Source: Streptomyces inusitatus
GTDB lineage: Bacteria > Actinomycetota > Actinomycetes > Streptomycetales > Streptomycetaceae
Length of the DNA: 64,000 bases
Assembly (NCBI RefSeq): GCF_014651115.1
Contig: NZ_BMWG01000017.1
Location: forward strand, 30,019 to 94,018
Reading direction: 5' to 3'
Shown here: positions 32,461-41,148 of the stretch, piece by piece
Numbering within the stretch: position 1 is the stretch's first letter
How the letters are laid out: every line of letters starts with the position of its first letter
Made by a program: the position numbers and the translations under genes
The notes under the pieces: model-generated
What the model saw: the letters and a program-made list of their open reading frames with translations, nothing else
Told to the model about the DNA's origin: nothing
The model's database searches: none

Positions 32461-33629
32461 CCGAACACCCCGGCCGGGAGGATCCCGAGCGGCTCGCCAG
32501 AGCGGCGCTGACCCGGGTGATCGAGCCCGGCGACGAACGCGGCGGCCAATGGCTGCGCGAGCTGGGAGCACAGGAACTGATGGCCCGTCTCACCGCGCCC
32601 CGGGGCGCGGCGGCCGCACTGCCCGGGGCCACCGCCCGCCGCCTCGCGAGCTGGCGGGCCAGGGCCGCCACCGCCGACCCCCACCGCGATCTGGCCGCCG
32701 TCGCCGCGGCCGGGGGCCGGTTCATCCACCCCGGCGACACCCGGTGGCCGACCCAGCTCGACGACCTCGGCGACGCCCGGCCCATCGGCCTCTGGACCAG
32801 GGGCCGGCCCGATCTGCGCACCTGGGCCGTGCGCTCCGTCGCCGTCGTCGGAGCCCGGGCCTGCACACCGTACGGCGCGCACATGGCCACCACGCTCGGC
32901 GCGGGCCTCGCCGAGCGCGGCTGGGTCGTGGTCTCGGGAGCCGCCTTCGGCATCGACGGCGCGGCGCACCGCGGCGCGCTCGCCGCGGGCGGAGCCACCG
33001 TCGCGGTCCTCGCCTGCGGCGTGGACGTCCCCTACCCCCGGGGCCACGCCGAGCTGATCCGGCGCATCGCCGAACAGGGCCTGATCGTCGGGGAACTGCC
33101 GCCCGGCGACCACCCCACCCCCAGCAGATTCATCCTCCGCAACCGGGTGATCGCCGCGCTCACCCGGGGCACGGTGGTGGTAGAGGCCGAGCACCGCAGC
33201 GGCTCCCTCGTCACCGCCCGCTGCGCACAGCGGCTGTCCCGCCACACCATGGGCGTCCCCGGCGCGGCCACCAGCGGCCTCTCCGCCGGAGTGCACGAAC
33301 TGCTGCGGGGAGAGGCGGTGCTGGTCACCGACGCCGATGAAATCGTCGAACAGGTGGGGGACATGGGGGAACTGGCCCCGAGCCGCCGGGGCCCGGTGCT
33401 CCCCAGGGATCTGCTCGACCCCGTGAGCGCGCGGATCCTGGAGGCGCTCCCGGCCCGGGGCGCGGCCGGCGGCGCGCAACTCGCCCGCGCCGCCGGGACG
33501 GCCCCCGACGAGACCCTCGCCGCACTGTACGAACTGCACGCGCTCGGGTTCGTCGAACGCCATGGCGAGGGCTGGCAGTTGACGCGACGGGCGATCCAGC
33601 GCCCGAACGCACCGCGATCCGGCTGCTGA
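32457..33629 (+). CDS. dprA: DNA-processing protein DprA
   Basis: DprA binds incoming single-stranded DNA and loads RecA. The 390-residue protein has an N-terminal SAM-like region (1-80), and the Rossmann-type DprA core with VVGARACTPYG, SGAAFGIDGAAHRGAL (about 160-176), CGVDVPYPRGH, and FILRNRVIAALT. A C-terminal winged-helix domain occupies about 320-385 (ILEALPARGAAGGAQLA). Coupled to yifB. Competence is not established for Streptomyces; the pair may serve recombination. Confidence 0.95.
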   Translation: MTEHPGREDPERLARAALTRVIEPGDERGGQWLRELGAQELMARLTAPRGAAAALPGATARRLASWRARAATADPHRDLAAVAAAGGRFIHPGDTRWPTQLDDLGDARPIGLWTRGRPDLRTWAVRSVAVVGARACTPYGAHMATTLGAGLAERGWVVVSGAAFGIDGAAHRGALAAGGATVAVLACGVDVPYPRGHAELIRRIAEQGLIVGELPPGDHPTPSRFILRNRVIAALTRGTVVVEAEHRSGSLVTARCAQRLSRHTMGVPGAATSGLSAGVHELLRGEAVLVTDADEIVEQVGDMGELAPSRRGPVLPRDLLDPVSARILEALPARGAAGGAQLARAAGTAPDETLAALYELHALGFVERHGEGWQLTRRAIQRPNAPRSGC

Positions 33630-33882
33630 CCTGCGGCATTCGAGTGAAATGACGGGGGCGGCGGAGCCGGGGGGAGAGCCTTTGTCGTCCTCGCGAGAGC
33701 GGAGCTCGGCAGGCCCCGCCGAGCCCGCTCCACGACCACGGAGAGATACCCCCGAGGAGGGGTGTTCCCCTGACCTTCGCCCACAGCGACCGCGCAGTCA
33801 CGCTACGCTCATCATTCCCGGCCAGAAGCTCGCCCGCTCCCCCTTCCGAGTCCCCTCACGGCAGAACGGCTCAAGGCAACGC

Positions 33883-34719
33883 ATGCCCCAGCACACCTCC
33901 GGGTCTGACCGCGCGGCGGTGCCCCCCGCCGCCCGCGGCGCCGTGCGTCTCCCCGCTCCCACCTCGGTCGAGGAGTTGTGGCGGTCGTACAAGACCACCG
34001 GGGACGAGCGGCTGCGCGAGCAGTTGATCCTGCACTACTCGCCGCTGGTGAAATATGTCGCGGGCCGGGTCAGCGTCGGACTGCCGCCCAATGTGGAGCA
34101 GGCGGACTTCGTCTCCTCCGGGGTCTTCGGACTCATCGACGCCATCGAGAAGTTCGACATCGAGCGGTCCATCAAGTTCGAGACCTACGCGATCACCCGG
34201 ATCCGCGGCGCGATGATCGACGAACTCCGCGCGCTCGACTGGATCCCGCGCTCCGTCCGCCAGAAGGCCCGCGCGGTGGAGCGCGCCTACGCCACCCTGG
34301 AGGCCCAGCTCAGACGGACGCCCTCGGAGGGCGAGGTGGCCTCGGAGATGGGCATCGCCGTGGAGGAACTCCACGCCGTCTTCAGCCAGTTGTCACTGGC
34401 CAACGTTGTCGCGCTGGAGGAGCTGCTGCATGTCGGCGGCGAGGGCGGCGACCGGCTCAGCCTGATGGACACCCTGGAGGACACCGCCGCGGACAACCCG
34501 GTCGAGGTGGCCGAGGACCGGGAGCTGCGGCGGCTGCTCGCCCGCGCCATCAACACACTGCCCGACCGCGAGAAGACCGTGGTGACCCTGTACTACTACG
34601 AGGGCCTCACCCTCGCCGAGATCGGGAATGTGCTCGGAGTCACCGAGAGCAGGGTCAGTCAGATCCACACAAAATCGGTGCTCCAGCTCCGCGCGAAACT
34701 CGCCGACGTGGGGCGTTGA
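33883..34719 (+). CDS. whiG: RNA polymerase sigma factor WhiG
   Basis: WhiG is the FliA-type sigma factor that commits aerial hyphae to sporulation in Streptomyces. The 278 residues contain region 2 (VEQADFVSSGVFGLIDAIEKF to KFETYAITRIRGAMIDELR, about 80-125), region 3, and region 4 (LPDREKTVVTLYYYEGLTLAEIGNVLGVTESRVSQIH, to the end). The ATG at 33883 begins MPQHTSGSD, as in known WhiG proteins. The 253-base gap after dprA has a TACGCT -10-like hexamer (33804-33809) without a clear -35. Post-translational control by an anti-sigma (RsiG) is known in the genus. Confidence 0.95.
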   Translation: MPQHTSGSDRAAVPPAARGAVRLPAPTSVEELWRSYKTTGDERLREQLILHYSPLVKYVAGRVSVGLPPNVEQADFVSSGVFGLIDAIEKFDIERSIKFETYAITRIRGAMIDELRALDWIPRSVRQKARAVERAYATLEAQLRRTPSEGEVASEMGIAVEELHAVFSQLSLANVVALEELLHVGGEGGDRLSLMDTLEDTAADNPVEVAEDRELRRLLARAINTLPDREKTVVTLYYYEGLTLAEIGNVLGVTESRVSQIHTKSVLQLRAKLADVGR

Positions 34720-34753
34720 CGCCCAACCGTGGCCGGGTCTTGCGTGGGATCCG

Positions 34754-34759
34754 TAAAGT
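34754..34759 (+). promoter_or_regulatory. Leaderless-type -10 element TAAAGT, 6 bases before GTG of tetR
   Basis: TAAAGT fits TANNNT and ends six bases before the GTG at 34766, matching the acyP and FtsH-type promoters in this window. No ribosome site precedes the gene. Confidence 0.55.
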
Positions 34760-34765
34760 GGAGAC

Positions 34766-35347
34766 GTGCCCAGGATTCGAGCGGCCTCCGTGGCCGAGCA
34801 CCGGACCATGCAGCGCGACGCCCTGCTCGACGCCGCGCGATCCCTGCTGTCCGAGGGAGGTACGGAGGCGCTGACCTTCCCCGCCCTCGCCGAGCGCACC
34901 GGTCTGGCCCGGTCGTCGGTGTACGAGTACTTCCGGTCACGGGCGGCGGTGGTCGAGGAGCTGTGCGCCGTCGACTTCCCCGTCTGGGCGGCCGAGGTCG
35001 AGACCGCGATGCGGGGGGCGGACACCGCCGCCGGCAAGATCGAGGCGTATGTGCGCCGACAGCTGGACCTCGTGGGGGACCGGCGGCACCGCGCGGTGGT
35101 CGCCATCTCCGCGAGCGAGCTGGACGCCGGGGCGCGGGAGAAGATCCGCGCCGCCCACGGCGGACTGATCGCGATGATCGGCGAGGCCCTCGGGGAGCTG
35201 GGACACGAACAGCCCCGGCTCGCCGCGATGCTCCTCCAGGGCGTGGTGGACGCGGCGGTCCGCCGTATCGAGCTGGGCGTGGCCGAGGAGCCCGGAGTCA
35301 TCGCCGACGCGGCGGTGTCCATGGCTCTCCGCGGCGTACTGGCCTGA
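34766..35347 (+). CDS. TetR-family transcriptional regulator
   Basis: The 193-residue protein has a TetR DNA-binding region (RDALLDAARSLLSEGGTEALTFPALAERTGLARSSVYEYFRSR, about 17-58) and an all-helical ligand-binding half of unknown specificity. It is monocistronic, leaderless and follows whiG by 46 bases. The last 411 bases are opposed by the run-on 3' end of the M23 peptidase frame. Neighbour conservation downstream of whiG is what I recall for streptomycetes; its target is unknown. Confidence 0.93.
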   Translation: MPRIRAASVAEHRTMQRDALLDAARSLLSEGGTEALTFPALAERTGLARSSVYEYFRSRAAVVEELCAVDFPVWAAEVETAMRGADTAAGKIEAYVRRQLDLVGDRRHRAVVAISASELDAGAREKIRAAHGGLIAMIGEALGELGHEQPRLAAMLLQGVVDAAVRRIELGVAEEPGVIADAAVSMALRGVLA

Positions 35348-35962
35348 CGCCCGGGGCGTCCCGCCCGCCGTCGGCAGCAGCCTGGACGGAGCCCGGCGCA
35401 GCAGCTCCGGAGGGAGCAGTGAGAGCGGGTTCAGATACTCCCGCCCGCTCAGCAGCCCCCAGTGCAGACAGCCGGTCTCACAGTGCGAGGGACCCGGCGC
35501 GATCCGCCCCACCGGCTCGCCCGCGGCCGCCTCGGCCCCCACCGGGAGCAGCGCCAGAACCGGTTCGTAGGTGATCCGCAGCGGCCGGTCCCGGGTGCCG
35601 GGTGACACGGTGAGAGTGATCGTGAGCACATCGCGACCCGCGACCCGGCCCGCGAAGGCGATCCGCCCGGCCGCCGCCGCGCGCACCTCGGCGCCCGGCG
35701 GGGCGGCCAGATCCACCCCGCGATGCCCGGGGCCGTAGGGCGACGAGGGCGGGGCCCACCCCCGTACGACCGCGGGGCGCGGCGGACCCACCGGCCAGAC
35801 CCCCCGGGCGACGGCAGGGGTGACGGCAGGGGCGGTGGCCGCGCCGCCGTCCGTACCGGCCCAGGGAAGGCCCGCGGCGCGCGGCGACGCCAGCGCCAGT
35901 AGTGCCAGCGGCACCAGCAGGGCCACCAGCGGCAACAGAAGAAGAATTCGTCGGCGACACAT
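34937..35962 (-). CDS. Secreted M23 peptidase with antisense run-on C-terminus
   Basis: The 341-residue frame encodes an N-terminal signal (CRRRILLLLPLVALLVPLALL), a Pro/Ala/Gly linker, and a LytM/M23 domain with GHRGVDLAAPPG (His-x3-Asp ligands) and the late motif CLHWG (about 165-171). The recognisable domain ends near YLNPLSLLPPELLRRAPSRLLP (residue about 197). The remaining 140 residues are only the antisense of tetR, with no domain, because the expected stop is missing. Either the protein truly has an odd tail or the stop was lost by mutation or sequencing error. Confidence 0.75.
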   Translation of the reverse strand: MCRRRILLLLPLVALLVPLALLALASPRAAGLPWAGTDGGAATAPAVTPAVARGVWPVGPPRPAVVRGWAPPSSPYGPGHRGVDLAAPPGAEVRAAAAGRIAFAGRVAGRDVLTITLTVSPGTRDRPLRITYEPVLALLPVGAEAAAGEPVGRIAPGPSHCETGCLHWGLLSGREYLNPLSLLPPELLRRAPSRLLPTAGGTPRASGQYAAESHGHRRVGDDSGLLGHAQLDTADRRVHHALEEHRGEPGLFVSQLPEGLADHRDQSAVGGADLLPRPGVQLARGDGDHRAVPPVPHEVQLSAHIRLDLAGGGVRPPHRGLDLGRPDGEVDGAQLLDHRRP

Positions 35963-36221
35963 GCGCAGACCTTCCCGCGCCCGGCCGCAATCGGGTGGAT
36001 CATGCTCGCGATCTGTGGGTTACCGGCAGGTTGTGGACAGTGCCGTCACCCGGCGCCGCGCCGGTCCCGTACACTTCTCATGGCGATCCGGGTCACCGGG
36101 TCGACTTCGCACGCCCCGCCACCATTCAGCTTCTCGCGGTTGGTGGCCGCGCTCCTCGGTCCCCTGTGGCACGGCGCGTCGGGGCGTCAGGACACAACCG
36201 AGAATCCAAGGAGATACGGCC

Positions 36222-37145
36222 ATGGCCGTCGTCACGATGCGGGAGCTGCTGGAAAGCGGCGTCCACTTCGGTCACCAGACCCGTCGCTGGAACCCGAAGA
36301 TGAAGCGCTTCATCTTCACCGAGCGCAACGGCATCTACATCATCGACCTGCTCCAGTCGCTGTCGTACATCGACCGCGCCTACGAGTTCGTCAAGGAGAC
36401 CGTCGCCCACGGCGGCTCCATCATGTTCGTCGGCACCAAGAAGCAGGCCCAGGAGGCGATCGCCGAGCAGGCGACCCGCGTGGGCATGCCGTACGTCAAC
36501 CAGCGCTGGCTGGGTGGCATGCTGACCAACTTCTCCACCGTCTACAAGCGTCTGCAGCGCCTCAAGGAGCTTGAGCAGATCGACTTCGAGGATGTGGCCG
36601 CGTCCGGCCTCACCAAGAAGGAGCTGCTCGTCCTCTCCCGCGAGAAGGCCAAGCTGGAGAAGACCCTCGGCGGTATCCGCGAGATGCAGAAGGTGCCCAG
36701 CGCCGTCTGGATCGTGGACACCAAGAAGGAGCACATCGCCGTCGGTGAGGCGCGCAAGCTCCACATCCCGGTCGTCGCGATCCTCGACACCAACTGCGAC
36801 CCCGACGAGGTCGACTACAAGATCCCGGGCAACGACGACGCGATCCGCTCCGTCACCCTGCTCACCCGCGTGATCGCCGACGCCGTCGCCGAGGGCCTCA
36901 TCGCCCGCTCCGGCGTGGCCACCGGTGACTCGAAGCCGGGCGAGAAGGCCGCCGGCGAGCCCCTCGCCGAGTGGGAGCGCGACCTGCTCGAAGGCGAGAA
37001 GAAGGCCGACTCCGAGACCGCTGACGAGAAGCCGGCCGAGGCCGCCGCCGACGCCGCCGTCGAGGAGACCCCCACCGCTGCCGAGGCGCCCGCCGCCGAG
37101 GCCGCTGCCGAGGTCGAGCCGGCCGCGGACGCCGAGCAGGCCTGA
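36222..37145 (+). CDS. rpsB: 30S ribosomal protein S2
   Basis: S2 recruits late in 30S assembly. The 307-residue protein has the conserved body (MRELLESGVHFGHQTRRWNP to LIARSG, about 6-230) and an extended Ala/Glu-rich acidic tail usual in actinobacteria. The ATG at 36222 has AAGGAG at 36209-36214. The 259-base upstream gap carries a lone TACACT -10-like element at 36070-36075; a ribosomal-protein leader is plausible but not recognisable to me. Together with tsf it forms the standard operon. Confidence 0.97.
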   Translation: MAVVTMRELLESGVHFGHQTRRWNPKMKRFIFTERNGIYIIDLLQSLSYIDRAYEFVKETVAHGGSIMFVGTKKQAQEAIAEQATRVGMPYVNQRWLGGMLTNFSTVYKRLQRLKELEQIDFEDVAASGLTKKELLVLSREKAKLEKTLGGIREMQKVPSAVWIVDTKKEHIAVGEARKLHIPVVAILDTNCDPDEVDYKIPGNDDAIRSVTLLTRVIADAVAEGLIARSGVATGDSKPGEKAAGEPLAEWERDLLEGEKKADSETADEKPAEAAADAAVEETPTAAEAPAAEAAAEVEPAADAEQA

Positions 37146-37172
37146 CCGCCTCGCACAGCTTCGGTAGGTGAA

Positions 37173-37209
37173 CGGCGGGGGGCGGTGATGTATGCACCGG
37201 CCCCCGCCG
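37173..37209 (+). terminator. Long GC hairpin between rpsB and tsf (possible attenuator)
   Basis: A 15-bp stem with one mismatch (37173-37187 against 37195-37209) surrounds the ATGTATG loop, 82 bases before the tsf ATG. No T-run. It may act as partial terminator or processing site to set the S2:EF-Ts ratio. Confidence 0.6.
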
Positions 37210-37290
37210 CTCACCCGTAGATCGTCGTCAGACTCTCCGAACTGCGACTGATCTTCGAATTTCGACTTTTTCGAGAAGAGACTCAAGGAC

Positions 37291-38127
37291 ATGGCGAACT
37301 ACACCGCCGCTGACGTCAAGAAGCTCCGCGAGCTGACCGGCGCCGGCATGATGGACTGCAAGAAGGCGCTGGTCGAGGCCGACGGCGACGTCGACAAGGC
37401 CGTTGAGGTGCTCCGCGTCAAGGGCCAGAAGGGCGTGGCCAAGCGCGAGAGCCGCAGTGCCGAGAACGGCGCCGTCGTCTCCCTCATCTCCGAGGACAAG
37501 ACCTCCGGCGTTCTGCTTGAGCTGAAGTGCGAGACCGACTTCGTCGCCAAGGGCGACAAGTTCCAGGCCGTCGCCAACACGCTCGCCCAGCACGTCGCGG
37601 CCACCTCCCCGGCCGACCTGGAGGCCCTGCTGGCCTCCGAGATCGAGCCCGGCAAGACCGTCCAGGCGTACGTGGACGAGGCCAACGCCAACCTCGGCGA
37701 GAAGATCGTCCTGGACCGCTTCGCGCAGTTCTCCGGTGCGTACGTGGGTGTCTACCTGCACCGCACCATGCCCGACCTCCCGCCGCAGGTCGGCGTCCTG
37801 GTCGAGCTCTCCAAGGAGAACGCGGAGATCGCCAAGGACGTGGCGCAGCACATCACCGCGTTCTCGCCGAAGTACCTCACCCGTGACGAGGTGCCCGCCG
37901 ACGTCGTCGAGAACGAGCGCCGCGTCGCCGAGGCCACCTCGCGTGAGGAGGGCAAGCCCGAGGCCGCCCTCCCGAAGATCGTCGAGGGTCGCGTCAACGG
38001 CTTCTTCAAGGAGGTCACCCTCCTCGACCAGCCGTTCGCGAAGGACAACAAGAAGTCCGTCAAGAAGATTCTTGACGAGGCCGGTGTCGAGCTGAAGCGC
38101 TTCGCGCGCATCCGCGTCGGCTCCTGA
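37291..38127 (+). CDS. tsf: Elongation factor Ts
   Basis: EF-Ts exchanges GDP on EF-Tu. The 278 residues contain the UBA-like N-terminus (TAADVKKLRELTGAGMMDCK at 4-23), the TDFVAK motif (about 79-84), and core subdomains ending LKRFARIRVGS. It has an AAGGAC ribosome site. Coding composition and length are typical. It follows rpsB across the hairpin. Confidence 0.98.
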   Translation: MANYTAADVKKLRELTGAGMMDCKKALVEADGDVDKAVEVLRVKGQKGVAKRESRSAENGAVVSLISEDKTSGVLLELKCETDFVAKGDKFQAVANTLAQHVAATSPADLEALLASEIEPGKTVQAYVDEANANLGEKIVLDRFAQFSGAYVGVYLHRTMPDLPPQVGVLVELSKENAEIAKDVAQHITAFSPKYLTRDEVPADVVENERRVAEATSREEGKPEAALPKIVEGRVNGFFKEVTLLDQPFAKDNKKSVKKILDEAGVELKRFARIRVGS

Positions 38128-38324
38128 GCGAGTATTACGGCGAGTACGCGATCGGTCCGGGAGCCCGCTAGGGTTTCTCACGCCGCCGACGGCCGCGGGT
38201 CCCCCGCGGGCGAGCGGCGTCGCGATGCCGGACGAGCGCAGTTCTGACGAGGAGGCCATTGCCGACAGGGACACCAGCACCCCGGCGGCAGTGGCCTTCT
38301 TCGTATGTGTACGAGGAGATCCCC

Positions 38325-39125
38325 ATGAACAACGGCTCGGACGCCAACCAGGCAGCCGGCGACAACAGCGACCACGACGGGAACCATGACGTGAAGAAGG
38401 CGGCCGCCGGACGCTTCATGCTGAAGCTCTCCGGCGAGGCGTTCTCCGGCGGCGGAGGACTCGGCGTAGACCCAGATGTGGTGCACGCCATCGCTCGCGA
38501 GATCGCCGCGGTGGTCCGCGACGGCGCTCAGATCGCGATCGTCATCGGCGGCGGCAACTTCTTCCGGGGCGCGGAGCTTCAGGTGCGGGGCATGGACCGG
38601 GCCCGCTCCGACTACATGGGCATGCTCGGCACCGTGATGAACTGCCTCGCCCTCCAGGACTTCCTGGAGAAGGAGGGCATCGACTCCCGGGTCCAGACCG
38701 CCATCACCATGGGCCAGGTCGCGGAGCCGTACATCCCGCTGCGCGCCGTGCGCCATCTGGAGAAGGGCCGGGTCGTCATCTTCGGCGCCGGCATGGGCAT
38801 GCCCTACTTCTCCACCGACACCACGGCCGCCCAGCGCGCGCTGGAGATCGACGCCGAGGCCCTGCTGATGGGCAAGAACGGCGTCGACGGGGTCTATGAC
38901 TCCGACCCCAAGGCCAACCCGGACGCGGTCAAGTTCGACGCGCTGGAGTACGGCGAGGTGATCGCCCGGGACCTGCGGGTCGCGGACGCCACCGCCATCA
39001 CCCTCTGCCGTGACAACGCCCTGCCGATCCTCGTCTTCGAGCTTCTCACCGAGGGCAATATCGCGCGGGCCGTCAAGGGTGAGAAGATCGGCACGCTCGT
39101 GAGCGACCAGGGCACCCGGACCTGA
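38325..39125 (+). CDS. pyrH: Uridylate kinase
   Basis: PyrH phosphorylates UMP with ATP in pyrimidine synthesis. The 266 residues have a non-conserved N-terminal Asn/Asp-rich stretch (1-26) before the amino-acid-kinase fold: FMLKLSGEAFSG, AIVIGGGNFFRG, and MGKNGVDGVYDSDP (about 184-197). The ATG at 38325 has GAGGAG upstream; initiation at an internal codon near KKAAAG cannot be excluded because the first 25 residues are atypical. A TAGGGT -10-like hexamer is at 38169. Confidence 0.96.
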   Translation: MNNGSDANQAAGDNSDHDGNHDVKKAAAGRFMLKLSGEAFSGGGGLGVDPDVVHAIAREIAAVVRDGAQIAIVIGGGNFFRGAELQVRGMDRARSDYMGMLGTVMNCLALQDFLEKEGIDSRVQTAITMGQVAEPYIPLRAVRHLEKGRVVIFGAGMGMPYFSTDTTAAQRALEIDAEALLMGKNGVDGVYDSDPKANPDAVKFDALEYGEVIARDLRVADATAITLCRDNALPILVFELLTEGNIARAVKGEKIGTLVSDQGTRT

Positions 39126-39141
39126 CTTCCGGTACTCCAGT

Positions 39142-39161
39142 GACGGCCGGGTACGGCCGTC
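39142..39161 (+). terminator. Short hairpin between pyrH and frr
   Basis: GACGGCC (39142-39148) pairs perfectly with GGCCGTC (39155-39161) around a six-base loop, 17 bases after the pyrH stop. No T-run; moderate terminator candidate. Confidence 0.4.
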
Positions 39162-39297
39162 CGGGGATAGACAAACTCCTGCCGGTCGGACACCGTGCAG
39201 GGGAAGACGCGACAGAGTTCCGCCCGGCCCAGGCATTTTTCCCGTGGCCACTGGCACGGGGGAACGGCAGCCTACTCAAGACACGCAGGAGCAAGTG

Positions 39298-39855
39298 GTG
39301 ATCGAAGAGACCCTCCTCGAGGCCGAGGAGAAGATGGAGAAGGCCGTCGTGGTCGCCAAGGAGGACTTCGCCGCGATCCGCACCGGCCGTGCGCACCCGG
39401 CGATGTTCAACAAGATCGTGGCCGACTACTACGGCGCGCTGACCCCGATCAACCAGCTCGCCTCGTTCTCGGTGCCGGAGCCCCGGATGGCCGTGGTGAC
39501 CCCGTTCGACAAGACCGCGCTGCGCAATATCGAGCAGGCGATCCGCGACTCGGACCTCGGCGTCAACCCGAGCAACGACGGCAACATCATCCGAGTGACG
39601 TTCCCGGAGCTGACCGGAGAGCGCCGCCGCGAGTACATCAAGGTCGCCAAGACCAAGGCCGAGGACTCGAAGATCTCGATCCGCTCCGTGCGCCGCAAGG
39701 CCAAGGAGAGCATCGACAAGCTCGTCAAGGACGGCGAGGTCGGCGAGGACGACGGCCGCCGTGCCGAGAAGGAGCTCGACGACACCACGTCGAAGTATGT
39801 GGCGCAGGTCGACGAGCTGCTGAAGCACAAGGAAGCCGAGCTGCTCGAAGTCTGA
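39298..39855 (+). CDS. frr: Ribosome recycling factor
   Basis: Frr splits the post-termination ribosome with EF-G. The 185-residue protein has the standard length and blocks FAAIRTGRAHPAMFNKI, INQLASFSVPEPRMAVVTPFD, RNIEQAI and ISIRSVRRKAKE. The start is set at the second of two adjacent GTGs (39298) because CAGGAG (39286-39291) is then six bases upstream, giving canonical length; the open frame extends to 39244. The stop overlaps the cdsA ATG as TGATG. Confidence 0.96.
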   Translation: MIEETLLEAEEKMEKAVVVAKEDFAAIRTGRAHPAMFNKIVADYYGALTPINQLASFSVPEPRMAVVTPFDKTALRNIEQAIRDSDLGVNPSNDGNIIRVTFPELTGERRREYIKVAKTKAEDSKISIRSVRRKAKESIDKLVKDGEVGEDDGRRAEKELDDTTSKYVAQVDELLKHKEAELLEV

Positions 39856-41057
39856 TGAACGACTCTTCCTGGGGGGCCCCGCCGAGGGCCGGCTTCGTCG
39901 GAGGCCCGCGACCGTCCGACCAGGGTCCTGTCTCGGCGGGTCCCGCATACGATGAGCATGTCGCACAGCAGACTCGGCCCATGCCCATCGTCCCGGACTT
40001 TCCCGACGCAGGTAGAGGCGCCGAAGACAGCGACGACCACCACGGCCACGGCCACGGCCGTCGCGACCGGGGGGCTGCTCCGCGCGGCGGCCCCCCGTTC
40101 CACGACCAGTCCCCGTCCCCGCAGGAGCCCATGGACGAGCCGCCCCCGCCGGCGTCCGGTCCGCCGAACCGCAGGCGGGGCAGAGGACAGCCGGGCGGAT
40201 CCGCCAAGTCCGACGGTCCGGCGAGCGCCGGGCGCGAGAAGAAGCGCGCCGGGCGTGATCTGAAGGCCGCCATAGGGGTCGGCGTCGGGCTCGGCGCGGT
40301 GATCGTGGCCTCGCTCTTCGTCGTCAGAGCGGTGTTCGTCGGCGTGATCGTGGTCGCCGTCGTCGTCGGACTGTGGGAGCTGACCTCCCGCCTTCAGGAG
40401 CGCAAGCAGATCAAGGCGCCCCTGGTGCCGCTGGCGCTCGGCGGCGCGGCGATGGTCGTCGCCGGATATCTGCGGGGCGCGGAGGGCGCCTGGATCGTCA
40501 TGGCGCTCACCGCTCTCGCGGTGCTCGTCTGGCGGATGACCGAGCCCCCCGAGGGATACCTCAGGGATGTCACCGCCGGTGTCTTCGCCGCGTTCTACGT
40601 GCCGTTCCTGGCCACGTTCGTGGCGCTGATGCTGGCGGCGGACGACGGCGCGGAACGGGTGCTCACCTTCCTGCTGCTCACCGTGGTCAGCGACACCGGC
40701 GCGTACGCGGTGGGCTGGCGCTTCGGCAAGCACAGGCTGGCCCCGCGCATCAGCCCCGGCAAGACCCGCGAGGGCCTGTTCGGGGCGGTGGCCTTCGCGA
40801 TGGCGGCCGGGGTGCTCTGCATGGAGTTCCTGGTCGACGGCGGTACCTGGTGGCAGGGGCTGCTGCTGGGCCTCGCGGTCGCGGTCAGCGCCACCCTCGG
40901 CGATCTCGGCGAATCCATGATCAAGCGTGATCTCGGGATCAAGGACATGGGCACCCTGCTCCCCGGCCACGGGGGCATCATGGACCGCCTCGACTCGCTG
41001 CTGCCGACCGCCCCGGTGGTCTGGCTGCTGCTGGTGATCTTCGTAGGCGGCGGCTGA
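39855..41057 (+). CDS. cdsA: Phosphatidate cytidylyltransferase (CDP-diglyceride synthase)
   Basis: CdsA makes CDP-diacylglycerol for phospholipid synthesis in the membrane. The 400-residue protein has an unusually long hydrophilic N-terminus (1-125) with a His/Gly motif DDHHGHGHGRRDRG and Pro-rich runs. Eight or so membrane helices follow, then the signature SMIKRDLGIKDMGTLLPGHG followed by GIMDRLD near the end. That signature is intact. The N-terminal tail is variable in actinobacteria. Coupled to frr. Confidence 0.95.
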   Translation: MNDSSWGAPPRAGFVGGPRPSDQGPVSAGPAYDEHVAQQTRPMPIVPDFPDAGRGAEDSDDHHGHGHGRRDRGAAPRGGPPFHDQSPSPQEPMDEPPPPASGPPNRRRGRGQPGGSAKSDGPASAGREKKRAGRDLKAAIGVGVGLGAVIVASLFVVRAVFVGVIVVAVVVGLWELTSRLQERKQIKAPLVPLALGGAAMVVAGYLRGAEGAWIVMALTALAVLVWRMTEPPEGYLRDVTAGVFAAFYVPFLATFVALMLAADDGAERVLTFLLLTVVSDTGAYAVGWRFGKHRLAPRISPGKTREGLFGAVAFAMAAGVLCMEFLVDGGTWWQGLLLGLAVAVSATLGDLGESMIKRDLGIKDMGTLLPGHGGIMDRLDSLLPTAPVVWLLLVIFVGGG

Positions 41058-41087
41058 CCTGCCTGTTCGCATCAGTGTCCGCATCAA

Positions 41088-41118
41088 GGGGCTCGCTATC
41101 CACAGGGTGGCGAGCCCC
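41088..41118 (+). terminator. Terminator after cdsA
   Basis: GGGGCTCGC (41088-41096) pairs perfectly with GCGAGCCCC (41110-41118) around a 13-base loop. No T-run but unambiguous inverted repeat located between cdsA and rlmN. Confidence 0.7.
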
Positions 41119-41148
41119 TAGTCGTACTTCTGCGACACTGGAGAGACC

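Noticed and set aside
37188..37194. Possible small frame starting at ATG in the rpsB-tsf hairpin loop
   Set aside because: Short, no ribosome site and lies inside the stem-loop.
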